Assembly (NCBI RefSeq): GCF_900104035.1
Contig: NZ_FNIT01000006.1
Coordinates: forward strand, 124,001 to 188,000
DNA: 64,000 nt
Reading direction: 5' to 3'
From: Aureimonas jatrophae
GTDB lineage: Bacteria > Pseudomonadota > Alphaproteobacteria > Rhizobiales > Rhizobiaceae
Every line of letters begins with the position of its first letter. The stretch's first letter is position 1. Below the pieces are notes generated by a model, which saw nothing but the letters and a program-made list of their open reading frames with translations, did no database searches and was not told the DNA's origin. This document shows, one piece after another, positions 27,509 to 37,066 of this stretch. The position numbers and the translations under genes were made by a program.

Positions 27509-28212
27509 GACAGGTCGCCTCGCTTCTCGCCCTGCTCATGCTCGCGGGCTGCCAGACGGCGACGCGCGACGAGCTCATGCGCGAGCCGATCCTGACCCCG
27601 CCGGGAACCGGTCTCAACCAGTTTCCCGCCGTCGTCGCGCCCGAACCGACCGCCTACGAGCCGCCCCGCAACGTGAACTCGCTCTGGACCGGGCGCAACG
27701 CCGACTTCTTCCGCGACACGCGCGCCCTGAACGTCGGCGACATCGTCACGGTGAAGATCAAGATCGACGACAAGGCGACGCTCGACAACAACACCAAGCG
27801 CTCGCGCGACTCGGGCGTGAACGTCGGTGCCGATCTCAAGGGCGCGCTCGGCTCCTGGGACCTGCCCACCGTCGGCACCACGCTGGGCCTGAAGGGCGGC
27901 ACCAAGACCACCGGCAAGGGAACCGTGGACCGCAAGGAGGAGATCAACGTCTCCGTCGCGGCCGTCGTCACCCAGGTTCTCCCGAACGGCAACCTTTACA
28001 TCGCCGGACAGCAGGAGGTGCGCGTCAACTTCGAGGTCCGCGTCCTCTCGGTCGCCGGCATCATCCGGCCCGGCGACATCCTGCCCAACAACACGATCCC
28101 CTACGACAAGATCGCGGAAGCGCGCATCTCCTACGGCGGACGCGGGCGGTTGAGCGAGGTTCAACAGCCGGCCTGGGGGCAGCAGGTGCTGGATCGGGGC
28201 TTGCCCTACTAA
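27505..28212 (+). CDS. flgH: Flagellar L-ring lipoprotein FlgH
   Basis: This 235-residue outer-membrane ring lipoprotein has lipobox LMLAGC near residue 15. Hallmarks are SLWTGRNADFFRDTRALNVGDIVTVKI, LPNGNLYIAGQQEVRVNFE and GIIRPGDILPNNTIPYDKIAEARISYGGRG. A GTG start at 27505 overlaps the motE stop (GTGA). Confidence 0.97.
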   Translation: MRQVASLLALLMLAGCQTATRDELMREPILTPPGTGLNQFPAVVAPEPTAYEPPRNVNSLWTGRNADFFRDTRALNVGDIVTVKIKIDDKATLDNNTKRSRDSGVNVGADLKGALGSWDLPTVGTTLGLKGGTKTTGKGTVDRKEEINVSVAAVVTQVLPNGNLYIAGQQEVRVNFEVRVLSVAGIIRPGDILPNNTIPYDKIAEARISYGGRGRLSEVQQPAWGQQVLDRGLPY

Positions 28213-28341
28213 CGGAACCGCAAGGCTCGCATCAGCACACTTTCTTAACACTCGGCGCTGTCGGGGCTCTGGCCCGGGCGGCACCGATCGCCGTCCGGCG
28301 GCAGGAGATCCCTGGCATCCGACACGCCGGGAACGCCCGCC

Positions 28342-28857
28342 ATGACCGAACTCTCCCCCGAAGCGCTGGCCATTCTGAGTGGCGCGGGCGCCCCCCCGAA
28401 GCGTAGCGGCTGGATCGCGACCGCCGGAACCGTCGCGGCCCTGACGCTGGTCGCGGCCGGCGGTGGCTGGGCACTCGGCACCATGCTCGGCGCCAAGGAA
28501 GCGGTGCCGCCCGTCGCCGAGGCAACGCCCGCGCCCGCGGCTGAGCCGACGCCGGCCGAGACCGTTCAAAGCGCCATCGTCCCGTTGGCTCCGGTCACTG
28601 CCGACATCTCGTCGCCGCCCGGCACGCAGCTGCGCCTGGGGGCAAGCCTCGTCATGAAGGCCGGCAGCACCGCGGACACGGCGCTGATCGCGGCTCAGGT
28701 CCAGGCCGATACGGTGGTGTTCGCCCGCTCGCTGGAACTCGCCCAGGTCGAAGGCTCGCGCGGCCTTCTGCACCTGCGGGAGGATCTCCTGGAGCGTGCC
28801 AAGCTGCGCTCCGCCGACGTCGAGGACATCCTGATCGACACGCTGGTGGTCAAGTGA
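28342..28857 (+). CDS. fliL: Flagellar basal-body protein FliL
   Basis: This 171-residue inner-membrane protein has a helix at about residues 24-43 and a proline-rich periplasmic linker. The C-terminal domain lacks strong sequence motifs, but SRGLLHLREDLLERAKLRSADVEDILIDTLVVK matches the usual FliL ending. The position just before fliP, with GTGA overlap, supports the call. It stabilises the stator around the motor. Confidence 0.85.
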   Translation: MTELSPEALAILSGAGAPPKRSGWIATAGTVAALTLVAAGGGWALGTMLGAKEAVPPVAEATPAPAAEPTPAETVQSAIVPLAPVTADISSPPGTQLRLGASLVMKAGSTADTALIAAQVQADTVVFARSLELAQVEGSRGLLHLREDLLERAKLRSADVEDILIDTLVVK

Positions 28858-29636
28858 AGCGGTCCACCCTCCTGGGACTGGCGCTTCTGCCGGTCCTGAC
28901 GGTCCCTGCGCTTGCGCAGGACGCCGTCGCGCAGGCCGCCGGCGATCTCGCCTCGCTGATTCCGGCGGGTGACGCGGCGGTCTCGGGCCGCATCGTCCAG
29001 CTGTTCGGCATCGTGACCGTGCTTTCGGTCGCCCCAGGCCTCCTCGTCATGGTGACGGCCTTCACCCGCGTCGTGATCGCGCTGTCGATCCTGCGCACGG
29101 GGTTGGGCCTCCAGTCGACGCCCGCCAACCTCATCCTGATCTCGCTCTCGCTCTTCATCACCTTCTTCGTGATGATGCCGACCTTCGATCAAGCCTGGCG
29201 CGACGGCTTGCAGCCGCTGATGCGCGGCGAGATCCAGGAGCAGGAAGCGCTGCCGCGCATCGCCGAACCCTTCCGCGAGTTCATGCTCGATCAGGTGCGC
29301 GAATCGGATCTGGCCTTGTTCGAAAACATCAACCAGGCCTCGATCCGCGACCGGTTACCCGAGGTCGAGCAGGGGGCAGGGGATGGACAGGTCGTCGACT
29401 TCCGCGTTCTCGTGCCCGCCTTCATGATCTCCGAGCTGCGGCGCGGCTTCGAGATCGGCTTCCTGATCGTTCTTCCGTTTCTCGTGATCGACCTGATCGT
29501 CGCGACCCTCACCATGTCGATGGGCATGATGATGCTGCCCCCCACGATCATCTCCTTGCCCTTCAAGATCTTGTTCTTCGTTCTGATCGACGGTTGGAAC
29601 ATGCTGACGGGATCGCTCGTGCGGTCCTTCCTGTAG
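28854..29636 (+). CDS. fliP: Flagellar export gate protein FliP
   Basis: This 260-residue protein has an N-terminal signal sequence followed by VAPGLLVMVTAFTRVVIALSILRTGLG, then FVMMPTFDQAW, and DLIVATLTMSMGMMMLPPTIISLPFKILFFVLIDGWNMLTGSLV at the C-terminus. These are textbook FliP motifs. The GTG at 28854 overlaps fliL. No fliO is seen, as in many alphaproteobacteria. Last gene of the flgB operon. Confidence 0.97.
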   Translation: MKRSTLLGLALLPVLTVPALAQDAVAQAAGDLASLIPAGDAAVSGRIVQLFGIVTVLSVAPGLLVMVTAFTRVVIALSILRTGLGLQSTPANLILISLSLFITFFVMMPTFDQAWRDGLQPLMRGEIQEQEALPRIAEPFREFMLDQVRESDLALFENINQASIRDRLPEVEQGAGDGQVVDFRVLVPAFMISELRRGFEIGFLIVLPFLVIDLIVATLTMSMGMMMLPPTIISLPFKILFFVLIDGWNMLTGSLVRSFL

Positions 29637-30372
29637 CGATCCACCGTGCCGGTAGGTCTCCGGCCCGCGCCGATCGCCGCCGCCCATCTCGCTCACGAAG
29701 CCAGGGCTCCCCGTTCGTTCGCAAGCGCGATCGCCGGGAGCCCTGGCTTCTGCGTGGCAGGCGTTCGTATTGGCACCCAAACGAGAGCGGGTAACGGCTC
29801 GGCCGTTCCCAGACGGCGGACGTCATCATCGACCCGGCAACAAAAACTGGCGAATCAACTGGACCCCGAACACGAAGACCGGGCGTCGTGCTCTCAGGCC
29901 GCGCGCGGTTGGGGCTCGGTCCGACGCGTCGGCCTCGCAAAGTCGCCCGGTCTCTGGTGACGACCGGCAGCCGACCAAACGTCAGCGACATCGACCGGCG
30001 TCCTCGTTCGGCGAGCTGAGACCGAACTCCTGACGTCGAGCGTTCCCACGACCAGCGCGTCGCTGTCCTAATCTCCGTTACGGCTGGGCTTTGCACGGCG
30101 CAGATCGTTTGCCGCCCGCCATCTCGTGTCCTCGAGTAACCCGGCCCGACGCGAGAGCCCTCGACTCACGTCCTGCGTGAACGTCGATCACCCCGTTCAT
30201 GGAACGATGGAGCCGCCGGTCGGATCGTACCGCCGTGCGGATCGCTGGTTGGCACGAATGTTTCCGAGCGCTGATCCAGACTCGGTCCTCCAACCTTCGT
30301 CTTCCATCACGCCCGCACAAGCTTGTCGCCCCATGGTGGCCCCGTCACTCCCTGACAGCAGCGGAACATACG
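29637..30372. other. 735-bp stretch without a convincing gene, upstream of fliF
   Basis: Between fliP and fliF no reading frame resembles a known protein or shows a credible ribosome site. The stretch starts with a strong inverted repeat (29698-29749) and otherwise shows no TTAA box. It must contain the fliF promoter, whose elements I cannot locate. A decayed gene or a non-coding RNA is possible. Confidence 0.6.
29698..29749. terminator. Perfect 14-bp inverted repeat after fliP
   Basis: AAGCCAGGGCTCCC (29698-29711) and GGGAGCCCTGGCTT (29736-29749) are exact reverse complements around a 24-nt spacer, 61 bp after the fliP stop. There is no T run, so intrinsic termination is uncertain; it could instead be a 3'-end stabilising hairpin or part of a structured RNA. 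Confidence 0.5.
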
Positions 30373-32079
30373 ATGGCGATGGTCGCTCGGGCCGAGGCCC
30401 GAAAACTCCTGTCCAACCTCCAGGCACTTGGCGGTCGAAAGCTCGGTGCGCTGGCGATCGTCGGCCTCGTCGCGGTGGCTCTCGTCTCGCTCGGCGCCTA
30501 CGCGCTGTCGCGCCCGACGACCGAGACGCTGTATTCCGGTCTCGACCGTCAGGATGTCACCCGCATCGGCGCCGCGCTGACGGAGGCCGGCATTCCGTTC
30601 GACGTGAATGCAGCCGGCGATACGGTATCCACCTCCGTCTCGCAGACCGCGCCCGCCCGCATGCTGCTCGCCGAGAAGGGTCTGCCCCGCTCCGACAAGG
30701 CGGGCTACGAGCTCTTCGATACGATGGGCTCAATGGGCCTGACCACCTTCATGCAGGAGGTGACGAAGGTCCGCGCCCTGGAAGGCGAGCTGTCCCGCAC
30801 CATTCAGACGCTCAAGGACGTGCGCGCCGCCCGCGTCCATATCGTCCTGCCGGAGGCCGGTTCGTTCCGCCGTGACCAGCAGCCGCCCTCCGCGTCGGTC
30901 GTGATTCGCACCGACAACACCGAGGACTTCGCCAACGCGCAGGCCATCCGTCATCTCGTCGCCTCCGCCATTCCCGGCATGAAGGTTGATCAGGTGACGG
31001 TGCTCAACACGGACGGGACGCTTCTCGCCTCGGGTGACGACGCAGCTTCCGCCACGTCCACGAAGCAGCTCGGCATGGAAGGCATCGTCTCCCATTCGAT
31101 CGAGGACTCGATTCGTCGCACGCTCGCGCCTTACCTCGGCGTCGGCAACTTCCAGTCCAGCGTCATCGCGCGCCTCGATACCGATCGTCGCCAGACCAGC
31201 GCACGCGTCTTCGATCCGGACGGCCGCGTCGAGCGTTCGACGCGCACGGTTCGCGAGACGGGCCAGTCCAACGACAGCCAGGCCAACCAGAACGCGGCGA
31301 CGGCGGCACAGAACGTGCCCCAGGCCGCACCGGCAGCCGCCGCCAACGGCAACACGTCGTCGGAGGCCAACGAGCGCCGTGAGGAGCTGACCAACTACGA
31401 GATCAACGAGACCACGACGCAGACGGTGTCGGACGGCTACGACGTCAAGAAGCTGTCGGTCGCCGTGGTCGTGAACCGGGCGCGCCTTCTGGCGACTCTG
31501 GGCGAGAACCCGGCGCCCGAGGCGATCGACAAGGCCCTGAACGAGGTCCGCACGCTGGTCGCCTCGGCGGCCGGCATCACCGAAGCGCGCGGCGACCAGC
31601 TCGAGGTCACTGCGGTCGACTTCGTGTCCAATGGGCAGGAGCTCGAGCCGGTGCCGGCGCCGGGCGTGGCCGAGATGCTGCTGAAGCAGTCCGGCACGCT
31701 GGTGAACGCGCTCACCATCCTGGTCGTGGCTGTTCTCGTGATCTGGTTCGGCCTGAAGCCGGCGATCCGCGCCATCGCCGGACCGGGCGAGGGGGCGAAC
31801 GACAACCTCGCGCTGGGCGGCGACCCGATCGAGTTGCGCAACCCGCTGCTCGACACGCCGGAGATCACCGGCATTCCGGGTGCGATGACCTTCTCCGAGG
31901 ATCTAGCGGCCTCGCTCGGCTACGGCACGGATGGCGTCGGCTCCGACGAACTCCTCGACGAACTGACGCGCAACCGCGCGAACTCGCCCAAGGTCCGGCT
32001 GGAAAAACTTGTCGACTTCGACGAGGCGCAGGCGGCGGCGATCCTGAAGCAGTGGATTCACCAGAAAGAAGCGGCCTAA
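30373..32079 (+). CDS. fliF: Flagellar MS-ring protein FliF
   Basis: This 568-residue protein has a first membrane helix near residues 25-45, then LYSGLDRQDVTRIGAALTEAGIPFDV and LLAEKGLPRSDKAGYELFD, the ring-building motif region. The second helix is TLVNALTILVVAVLVIWFGL near residue 450. The C-terminal tail LVDFDEAQAAAILKQWIHQ binds FliG. The start at 30373 gives a standard short N-terminus; upstream in-frame codons do not look coding. Heads the operon fliF, fliH-like, motB, motC, fliK. Confidence 0.96.
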   Translation: MAMVARAEARKLLSNLQALGGRKLGALAIVGLVAVALVSLGAYALSRPTTETLYSGLDRQDVTRIGAALTEAGIPFDVNAAGDTVSTSVSQTAPARMLLAEKGLPRSDKAGYELFDTMGSMGLTTFMQEVTKVRALEGELSRTIQTLKDVRAARVHIVLPEAGSFRRDQQPPSASVVIRTDNTEDFANAQAIRHLVASAIPGMKVDQVTVLNTDGTLLASGDDAASATSTKQLGMEGIVSHSIEDSIRRTLAPYLGVGNFQSSVIARLDTDRRQTSARVFDPDGRVERSTRTVRETGQSNDSQANQNAATAAQNVPQAAPAAAANGNTSSEANERREELTNYEINETTTQTVSDGYDVKKLSVAVVVNRARLLATLGENPAPEAIDKALNEVRTLVASAAGITEARGDQLEVTAVDFVSNGQELEPVPAPGVAEMLLKQSGTLVNALTILVVAVLVIWFGLKPAIRAIAGPGEGANDNLALGGDPIELRNPLLDTPEITGIPGAMTFSEDLAASLGYGTDGVGSDELLDELTRNRANSPKVRLEKLVDFDEAQAAAILKQWIHQKEAA

Positions 32080-32082
32080 CCG

Positions 32083-32901
32083 ATGATCCCTCTCGCTCAG
32101 TTCCTGGCCGACGACAGCGGCGACGAGTTCGTGCCCCTGCGCGCGACGCCCCGCCCAACCCCAGTCGCGGCGCGCAGCCTGGACGCGACGCCGTCCCGCG
32201 CACCCGCTGCGGCACCGGTCGCGATGCGCCCCGCCTTCACCGCGGCAGCGCGCCCCGTCGCAGCGCCCGCCGCCGTACGCCCCGCCATTCCTGATCCGCG
32301 TGTCGCCTCGCGCGAGGTCGAGGCCGAGCGGATCGCCTTCGCGATGGAGCGGAACGCCCTGCGCGAGGAGATGCGGCAGGCCGTTGCGCGTGCCCGGCAG
32401 GACGCGCTGCAGGAAGGCGGCGATGCCGTGCGGCAGGACCTCGAAGCCGCCTCGGAAGCCCGCGTCGCGGAACTGCGCCGGCAGCTGGAGACCGATCACG
32501 CTGCGGCGCTTGCCGATGCTCGCCGCGCGTGGATCGAGAGCGAAGGCGAGCGCCTCGCCGATCTCGTCGTTCTTCAGATGGCCGTCTTCGAGGACGCGCT
32601 GCGCCAGACGCTGAACGCCATCCTGCGCCCGCTCGTTCTGGACGCGCGCAAGCGCCAGACCGTGGACGAGCTGGCCGGTGCCGTGAAGACGATCGCGTTC
32701 GACGGCCATGCGGTGAAGATCGCGGCCAGCGGCCCGAGCGATCTCTTGGAAGCCCTCGAAACCAAGCTCGGCGACCATGCCCGCCATGTTTCGTTCGACG
32801 CCGACGAGGCGCATACCGACGTGCGCATCGATGCGGACCAGACCGTGATCGAGACGCGCCTCGCTTCCTGGCTCAAGGCCGTGGAGGAGGCTCTCTCGTG
32901 A
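32083..32901 (+). CDS. FliH-like export ATPase regulator (assigned by context)
   Basis: This 272-residue protein has a proline/alanine-rich N-terminal 75 residues and then a long charged helix (EVEAERIAFAMERNALREEMRQAVARARQDALQEGG), followed by a globular C-terminal domain with VLQMAVFEDALRQTLNAILRPLVL. This stalk-plus-head layout and the place directly after fliF match FliH/SctL proteins, although primary identity is too weak to be certain. If correct, it anchors FliI to the C ring. GTGA overlap with motB. Confidence 0.68.
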   Translation: MIPLAQFLADDSGDEFVPLRATPRPTPVAARSLDATPSRAPAAAPVAMRPAFTAAARPVAAPAAVRPAIPDPRVASREVEAERIAFAMERNALREEMRQAVARARQDALQEGGDAVRQDLEAASEARVAELRRQLETDHAAALADARRAWIESEGERLADLVVLQMAVFEDALRQTLNAILRPLVLDARKRQTVDELAGAVKTIAFDGHAVKIAASGPSDLLEALETKLGDHARHVSFDADEAHTDVRIDADQTVIETRLASWLKAVEEALS

Positions 32902-34013
32902 GCGCGGCCGGCCCCCCCGCCCACAACTCCGAAATCGTCATCGTTCGTCGTTCCGGCGAGATCGAGGACGGCCATCACGGCGGTGCCTGGAAGATCGCCT
33001 TCGCCGACTTCATGACGGCGATGATGGCGTTCTTTCTCGTGATGTGGCTGACGTCGGTGTCGGACGACGCGACCAAGAAGCAGATTGCCCAGTATTTCAA
33101 TCCGATCGAGCTGAACAGCATGGTTCCCCCGACCGATGGCGTTCAGCAGACCGACACGGCGCCGTCCGACCCCAGCCGCAAGCCGCAGTCCGGTGAGCTG
33201 GAAGCGCCCGGCGAGCCCGGCGGAAAGCCGGTGGGCGGTGCCGCCAAGGGCGGCGAGGACCAGGCGCTGTTTCGCGATCCCTACGCGGTTCTCGCCGAGA
33301 TCGTCGCGGAAGCGGGCGTCGGCAAGGGCGAAGGCGAGACGGCGGCCAAGCCGAACGGATCCGGCCTGCCGGGCCTGAACGGCGGCGATGCGTATCGCGA
33401 CCCCTTCGACCCGACGACATGGCAGCTCGAGCCCAACGCGACGCGCGCGGCCGGCGACCAGGCGGTGGGCGATGCGGCTCAAAGCTTTGCGACGGTGGTG
33501 ACGCCGGCCGAACCCGCGCCGGCACCGGCAGCGCCCGTGCAGAGCGCCGAGGGCGTCGACGCGGCGAAGCTGGAGAAGGAGATCGAGGCGAGCGGTCCCG
33601 CCGGCGCCGATATCGAGGTCAAGCCGGGCGAGGCCGGAAGCGGCGCCGTCACCATCTCGCTTGCCGATACGCTTGCCACGGGCATGTTCCAGATCGGCTC
33701 GGCCAAGCCGACCGCCGAGGCCATCCTGCTCATGGAGCGCATCGCCGCGATCCTGAAGGAGCGGTCCGGGCGCATCGTGATCCGGGGCCATACGGACGCT
33801 CGCCCCTACAGCGGCTCGGGGGCGCTCGACAACTGGCGCCTTTCGACGGACCGAGCGCACATGGCCTACTACATGCTCCGGCGCGGCGGCCTCGACGACA
33901 GCCGTGTGGAGGCGATCGAGGGCGTCGCCGACCGTCAGCCCAGCAACGCGGCCGATCCCGACGCGGCCAGCAACCGACGCATCGAGATCCTCCTTCAAGA
34001 GCCCAAGGCGTGA
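32898..34013 (+). CDS. motB: Flagellar stator protein MotB
   Basis: This 371-residue protein has a single membrane helix containing the proton-binding aspartate, D37, in AFADFMTAMMAFFLVMWL. A long low-complexity periplasmic linker follows. The C-terminal peptidoglycan-binding OmpA domain has RIVIRGHTDARPY, LSTDRAHMAYYML and ASNRRIEIL. The GTG start at 32898 overlaps the preceding stop. Works with MotA; MotC is thought to bind its periplasmic part. Confidence 0.95.
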   Translation: MSAAGPPAHNSEIVIVRRSGEIEDGHHGGAWKIAFADFMTAMMAFFLVMWLTSVSDDATKKQIAQYFNPIELNSMVPPTDGVQQTDTAPSDPSRKPQSGELEAPGEPGGKPVGGAAKGGEDQALFRDPYAVLAEIVAEAGVGKGEGETAAKPNGSGLPGLNGGDAYRDPFDPTTWQLEPNATRAAGDQAVGDAAQSFATVVTPAEPAPAPAAPVQSAEGVDAAKLEKEIEASGPAGADIEVKPGEAGSGAVTISLADTLATGMFQIGSAKPTAEAILLMERIAAILKERSGRIVIRGHTDARPYSGSGALDNWRLSTDRAHMAYYMLRRGGLDDSRVEAIEGVADRQPSNAADPDAASNRRIEILLQEPKA

Positions 34014-35254
34014 CATCCCATTCGCGACATATGGCGTTGGCGGTGACGTGGCTTCTGGCCGCCTTCTGCGCGCCGGTGCGGGCCGAGGAAACGTCGGACG
34101 TGTCCGCGCCTCATGCCGCCCCGGCCGCCGAACCGGTCGAGGCGGCGGCGCAGCCGGCGGGTGACCACCCCGCCTGGCCCGCGACGCGCTCGCCCATGCC
34201 CTTCGACGTCATGCGCTCCGTGCAAGCGCTCCAGGATCAGGTCGCCCGCGGCAACTCGGCGGCGATCCGCGTTCAGGCCATGCTGTTGAGGCGGTTCACG
34301 CAGTCGTTTCTCCAGGCCGATCCCGCCGTCTGGCAGGATGCCCGCAACAAGCGAGCGGCGGTACTCTTCACGCTGAGTGGCGGACCGCCGGAACTTCTCG
34401 AGGGGCTGCATCGGGAAAAGCTCCTGGGTCCGGACTACGACGCGCTCGTCGAGGGCTCGCTTCTCTACGTGCGCAACGATCTCGAAGGCGCGTACAAGCA
34501 ACTCGCCACCATCGATACGCTGCAACTGGAGCCGGTGCTCGGCGGGCAAATCAGTCTGGTTCTCGGCCAGATCCAGCAGTTCACCAAGCCGGTCGAGGCG
34601 TTGCAGCATCTGGATCGGGCGCGCCTGCTCGCTCCCGGCGGCCTGATCGAGGAGGCCGCCTTGCGGTTGCAGGCGCTGCTTTCCGACGAACAGGGCCGCC
34701 ATGCCGAGGCCGATCGACTGGCACGCCGCTACTTCGACCGCTACGCCGACTCGACCTATGCCGCGAACTTCGAGGCACGCTTCGCCGCCATCATGACAGA
34801 CCGGGTCCGCGAGGGAGCGCAGGCCGCGATGGTGGCGATGAGCGACGTCGTGGCGGGCCTTCCCGATGCCCGGCAGGACCGCCTGTTCCTATCGGTCGCT
34901 CGTCGGTCGCTTGTTGAGGGAGACCTCGACTTCGCTCGCCTCGCATCGGAGCGGGTTCTTCTGTCCGAAAACCTGTCGGGGCCGGATCGCAACCGCGCTC
35001 AACTCTACCAGACCGGCGCATCGCTCGCCGCGCTCGGGCCGGACGAGGGGGGACGGCGCCTGACCGCGATCGACCGCGCGCAGCTTCACCCCGAAGACGC
35101 CCTTCTGCTCGACGCGGCCTACCGCATCCTCGACGGGATCGGTGCGCCCGACGCAGCGGTCGCCGAAGCGGACGTCACCGACGTGCCCGTCCTCGCTCGC
35201 GCCGCACAGGCGCTGTCCGCCGCAAACGGCGAACTGGAGTCCGCCCGCCCATGA
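34010..35254 (+). CDS. motC: Periplasmic motility protein MotC
   Basis: This 414-residue secreted protein is specific to rhizobial flagella. A signal peptide (MALAVTWLLAAFCAPVRAEE) follows the GTG start at 34010 (GTGA overlap with motB; an ATG at 34031 is an alternative). Conserved-looking helical segments include MRSVQALQDQVARGNSAAIRVQ and LVLGQIQQFTKPVEALQHLDRARLLAPGGLIEEAALR, resembling TPR-like repeats. MotC is required for MotB function in Sinorhizobium, and its chaperone MotE is at 26900. Confidence 0.9.
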   Translation: MTSHSRHMALAVTWLLAAFCAPVRAEETSDVSAPHAAPAAEPVEAAAQPAGDHPAWPATRSPMPFDVMRSVQALQDQVARGNSAAIRVQAMLLRRFTQSFLQADPAVWQDARNKRAAVLFTLSGGPPELLEGLHREKLLGPDYDALVEGSLLYVRNDLEGAYKQLATIDTLQLEPVLGGQISLVLGQIQQFTKPVEALQHLDRARLLAPGGLIEEAALRLQALLSDEQGRHAEADRLARRYFDRYADSTYAANFEARFAAIMTDRVREGAQAAMVAMSDVVAGLPDARQDRLFLSVARRSLVEGDLDFARLASERVLLSENLSGPDRNRAQLYQTGASLAALGPDEGGRRLTAIDRAQLHPEDALLLDAAYRILDGIGAPDAAVAEADVTDVPVLARAAQALSAANGELESARP

Positions 35255-36735
35255 AGATCGACGCATCCCCTTTTCTGGCGCTCGAGAAGGATGCGGCACC
35301 GCGCGGTGCGCGCTCGGGCGGCGACGACGCGGGTGCAGGCCAAGCGTTTGGGGCCGCGGTTGCCAAGGCCGGCGAGAAGGGCACAGCCCCCAAGCGCGAA
35401 ACCCTGGATCAGGAACGCAACGCCCCGACGCGGTCAACGGCCGATGACGGTGTAGCGGATACAGACAACCGCAAGGACACCGTCGCCGATGCCGCGATCA
35501 CCGGTCAGACGCCTGCGGCGGATCTGATGGCGCTCGTGTCTGCCTTGGTCGCGCCCGACGCGACGGCCGAACCCGAGGGCGAACAGAAGGACGGCGAGAC
35601 GGATCCGGCACTCGGGCGCGCGGCCCAATTGCACGAGGGCGAGGAACTCGGGGACGATGTCGCCGCGTCGCGACTGCCTCGCGTTCAGGTCCTGCGCACG
35701 GAAACGCATTTCGAGCCGCGCCTGGAAGGCGCCGTCATCGAGGCGGCAGAGGTCGCCTCGGCTTCGGCCTCCGCTTCCGAGGCAGATCTATCGGACGCTC
35801 TTGTTCAGGTCCTCAAAACCCAAGATGGCGCTGTCGCCGGCAAAGCGCCAGACACACTGCACCCTCATCTTGGATCGCAGGCCGCCGGAGAGCGCGCAAG
35901 CGAGCGGGAGACCGCACCGTCACGCGGACCGACCGTACCGGTTCGCTTCGACGAGGCCGTCGCACGTTTGGGACAGGGCGGCTCCGACACCGGCGGAGGG
36001 GCGGGCTCGAATGCACGCCAGGATGGGCACGGAACTGGGCGACGCGCCGCATCCGATCGGGCCGAGCCGGCATCGGCCGTTTCGCGCCTCGATACGCGCG
36101 CCGATATCGTCGCCGCGAGGACGGCCGACGACGGATCGTCCGGCGGCGGAAGCATTCCCGGACTGGCGTTGCAGGTCGCGGCACGGATCGCCGATGCGCT
36201 CGGGTCCGTTCCCGCCGCGAACGGCTCGGCGCCTGGCGATACCGCTTCCCAGCCCGCCGAGAACGCGCATCTTCGGATGCGGGCCGGCGGCGCCGCTTTG
36301 AAGACACTGACCATCCAGCTGCAGCCGGAACATCTCGGCACGCTGGAAGTGTCGATGCGCCTGCGCGAAGGCAAGCTCGCGATCGAGCTCGCCGCCTCCA
36401 AGCCGGAGGCCGCCGCTGCCTTGACGCAGGACCGCGATACGCTTCGCAAGGTCCTCGAGAGCGCCGGCTTCTCGCTCGACGATGCGGCGCTGACAGTGAC
36501 GGTGCGGGACGCGCCCACTCTTCGGGCCAACGACACCGGCAGCTCGAACAGCGGCTCGGGCAGCGACCGGGGCGCATCCTCCTTCGCAGGCGGCCAGTCG
36601 AGCCAACGCGACGAGCCGCAGCAACAAGAGAGTCGCCTCCGCCATGCCGAGAGGCCGGGTGGCGAAACGGCTCCGACGGCGGCCTCCACCGGTGCCTCCG
36701 CGACGGCGCGGGCGGCCGGGCAAACCTACCTCTAA
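35251..36735 (+). CDS. fliK: Flagellar hook-length control protein FliK (formerly MotD)
   Basis: This 494-residue protein is low in complexity over its first 350 residues and ends with a compact FliK C-terminal domain. That domain reads LKTLTIQLQPEHLGTLEVSMRLREGKLAIELAASKPEAAAAL near residues 350-392, where the LxPExLGxVEV-type motif is clear. It overlaps motC by 4 bp in the classic motB-motC-motD order; rhizobial MotD has been recognised as FliK. It measures hook length and signals FlhB. Confidence 0.92.
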   Translation: MKIDASPFLALEKDAAPRGARSGGDDAGAGQAFGAAVAKAGEKGTAPKRETLDQERNAPTRSTADDGVADTDNRKDTVADAAITGQTPAADLMALVSALVAPDATAEPEGEQKDGETDPALGRAAQLHEGEELGDDVAASRLPRVQVLRTETHFEPRLEGAVIEAAEVASASASASEADLSDALVQVLKTQDGAVAGKAPDTLHPHLGSQAAGERASERETAPSRGPTVPVRFDEAVARLGQGGSDTGGGAGSNARQDGHGTGRRAASDRAEPASAVSRLDTRADIVAARTADDGSSGGGSIPGLALQVAARIADALGSVPAANGSAPGDTASQPAENAHLRMRAGGAALKTLTIQLQPEHLGTLEVSMRLREGKLAIELAASKPEAAAALTQDRDTLRKVLESAGFSLDDAALTVTVRDAPTLRANDTGSSNSGSGSDRGASSFAGGQSSQRDEPQQQESRLRHAERPGGETAPTAASTGASATARAAGQTYL

Positions 36736-37066
36736 ATCGCACCGACGCCAGACTTCTGGCTTTCGCCGGAAACACCAATTCCGGCGCTTCGTCGCGGGTT
36801 GAGACTTGCCCGTTGCGCACCCGACACAGCCGCTTCGGCACGTCGGTTGCAAGCCCGGCAAAAGGACGCTCGGTTAAGTAGAATCGTCGTGGCTTGGCAT
36901 TCGTGCGAAAACAGAGAAATTATGCCTAACCAACTGTTAACGAACAGGAACCAACGGTCCTAGGTAAATTAAGCATTAACCCTATAGTGATTTTTAGGGA
37001 TGGTGCGATTCGGACCCCGAAAGGTATCTCTGAGCCATCAGAACAGACCGGCGGCAGGGGTTTCAG
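36736..37066. other. AT-rich regulatory gap upstream of ftcR
   Basis: This 331-bp stretch separates fliK from ftcR and becomes AT-rich over its last 150 bases. It holds a near-CtrA box at 36926-36940 and further TTAA words at 36874, 36969 and 36976. No gene was found. The ftcR promoter is presumably between 36920 and 37060. Confidence 0.7.
36926..36940. promoter_or_regulatory. Near-consensus CtrA box upstream of ftcR
   Basis: CTAACCAACTGTTAA differs from TTAA-N7-TTAA at one base and also carries TAACCA, part of the CtrA half-site TTAACCAT. It is 127 bp before the regulator gene. From memory, the orthologous rem gene in Sinorhizobium is under CtrA control, which makes this plausible. Confidence 0.5.

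Noticed and set aside
30250-30265. TGGCACGAATGTTTCC, resembling a sigma-54 -24/-12 element before fliF
   Set aside because: The essential GC of the -12 element (TTGC) is TTTC here, and sigma-54 flagellar control is not typical of this lineage.
29563-30320. Minus-strand frames in the gap before fliF
   Set aside because: No recognisable protein features and no ribosome sites; retained only as a non-coding gap.
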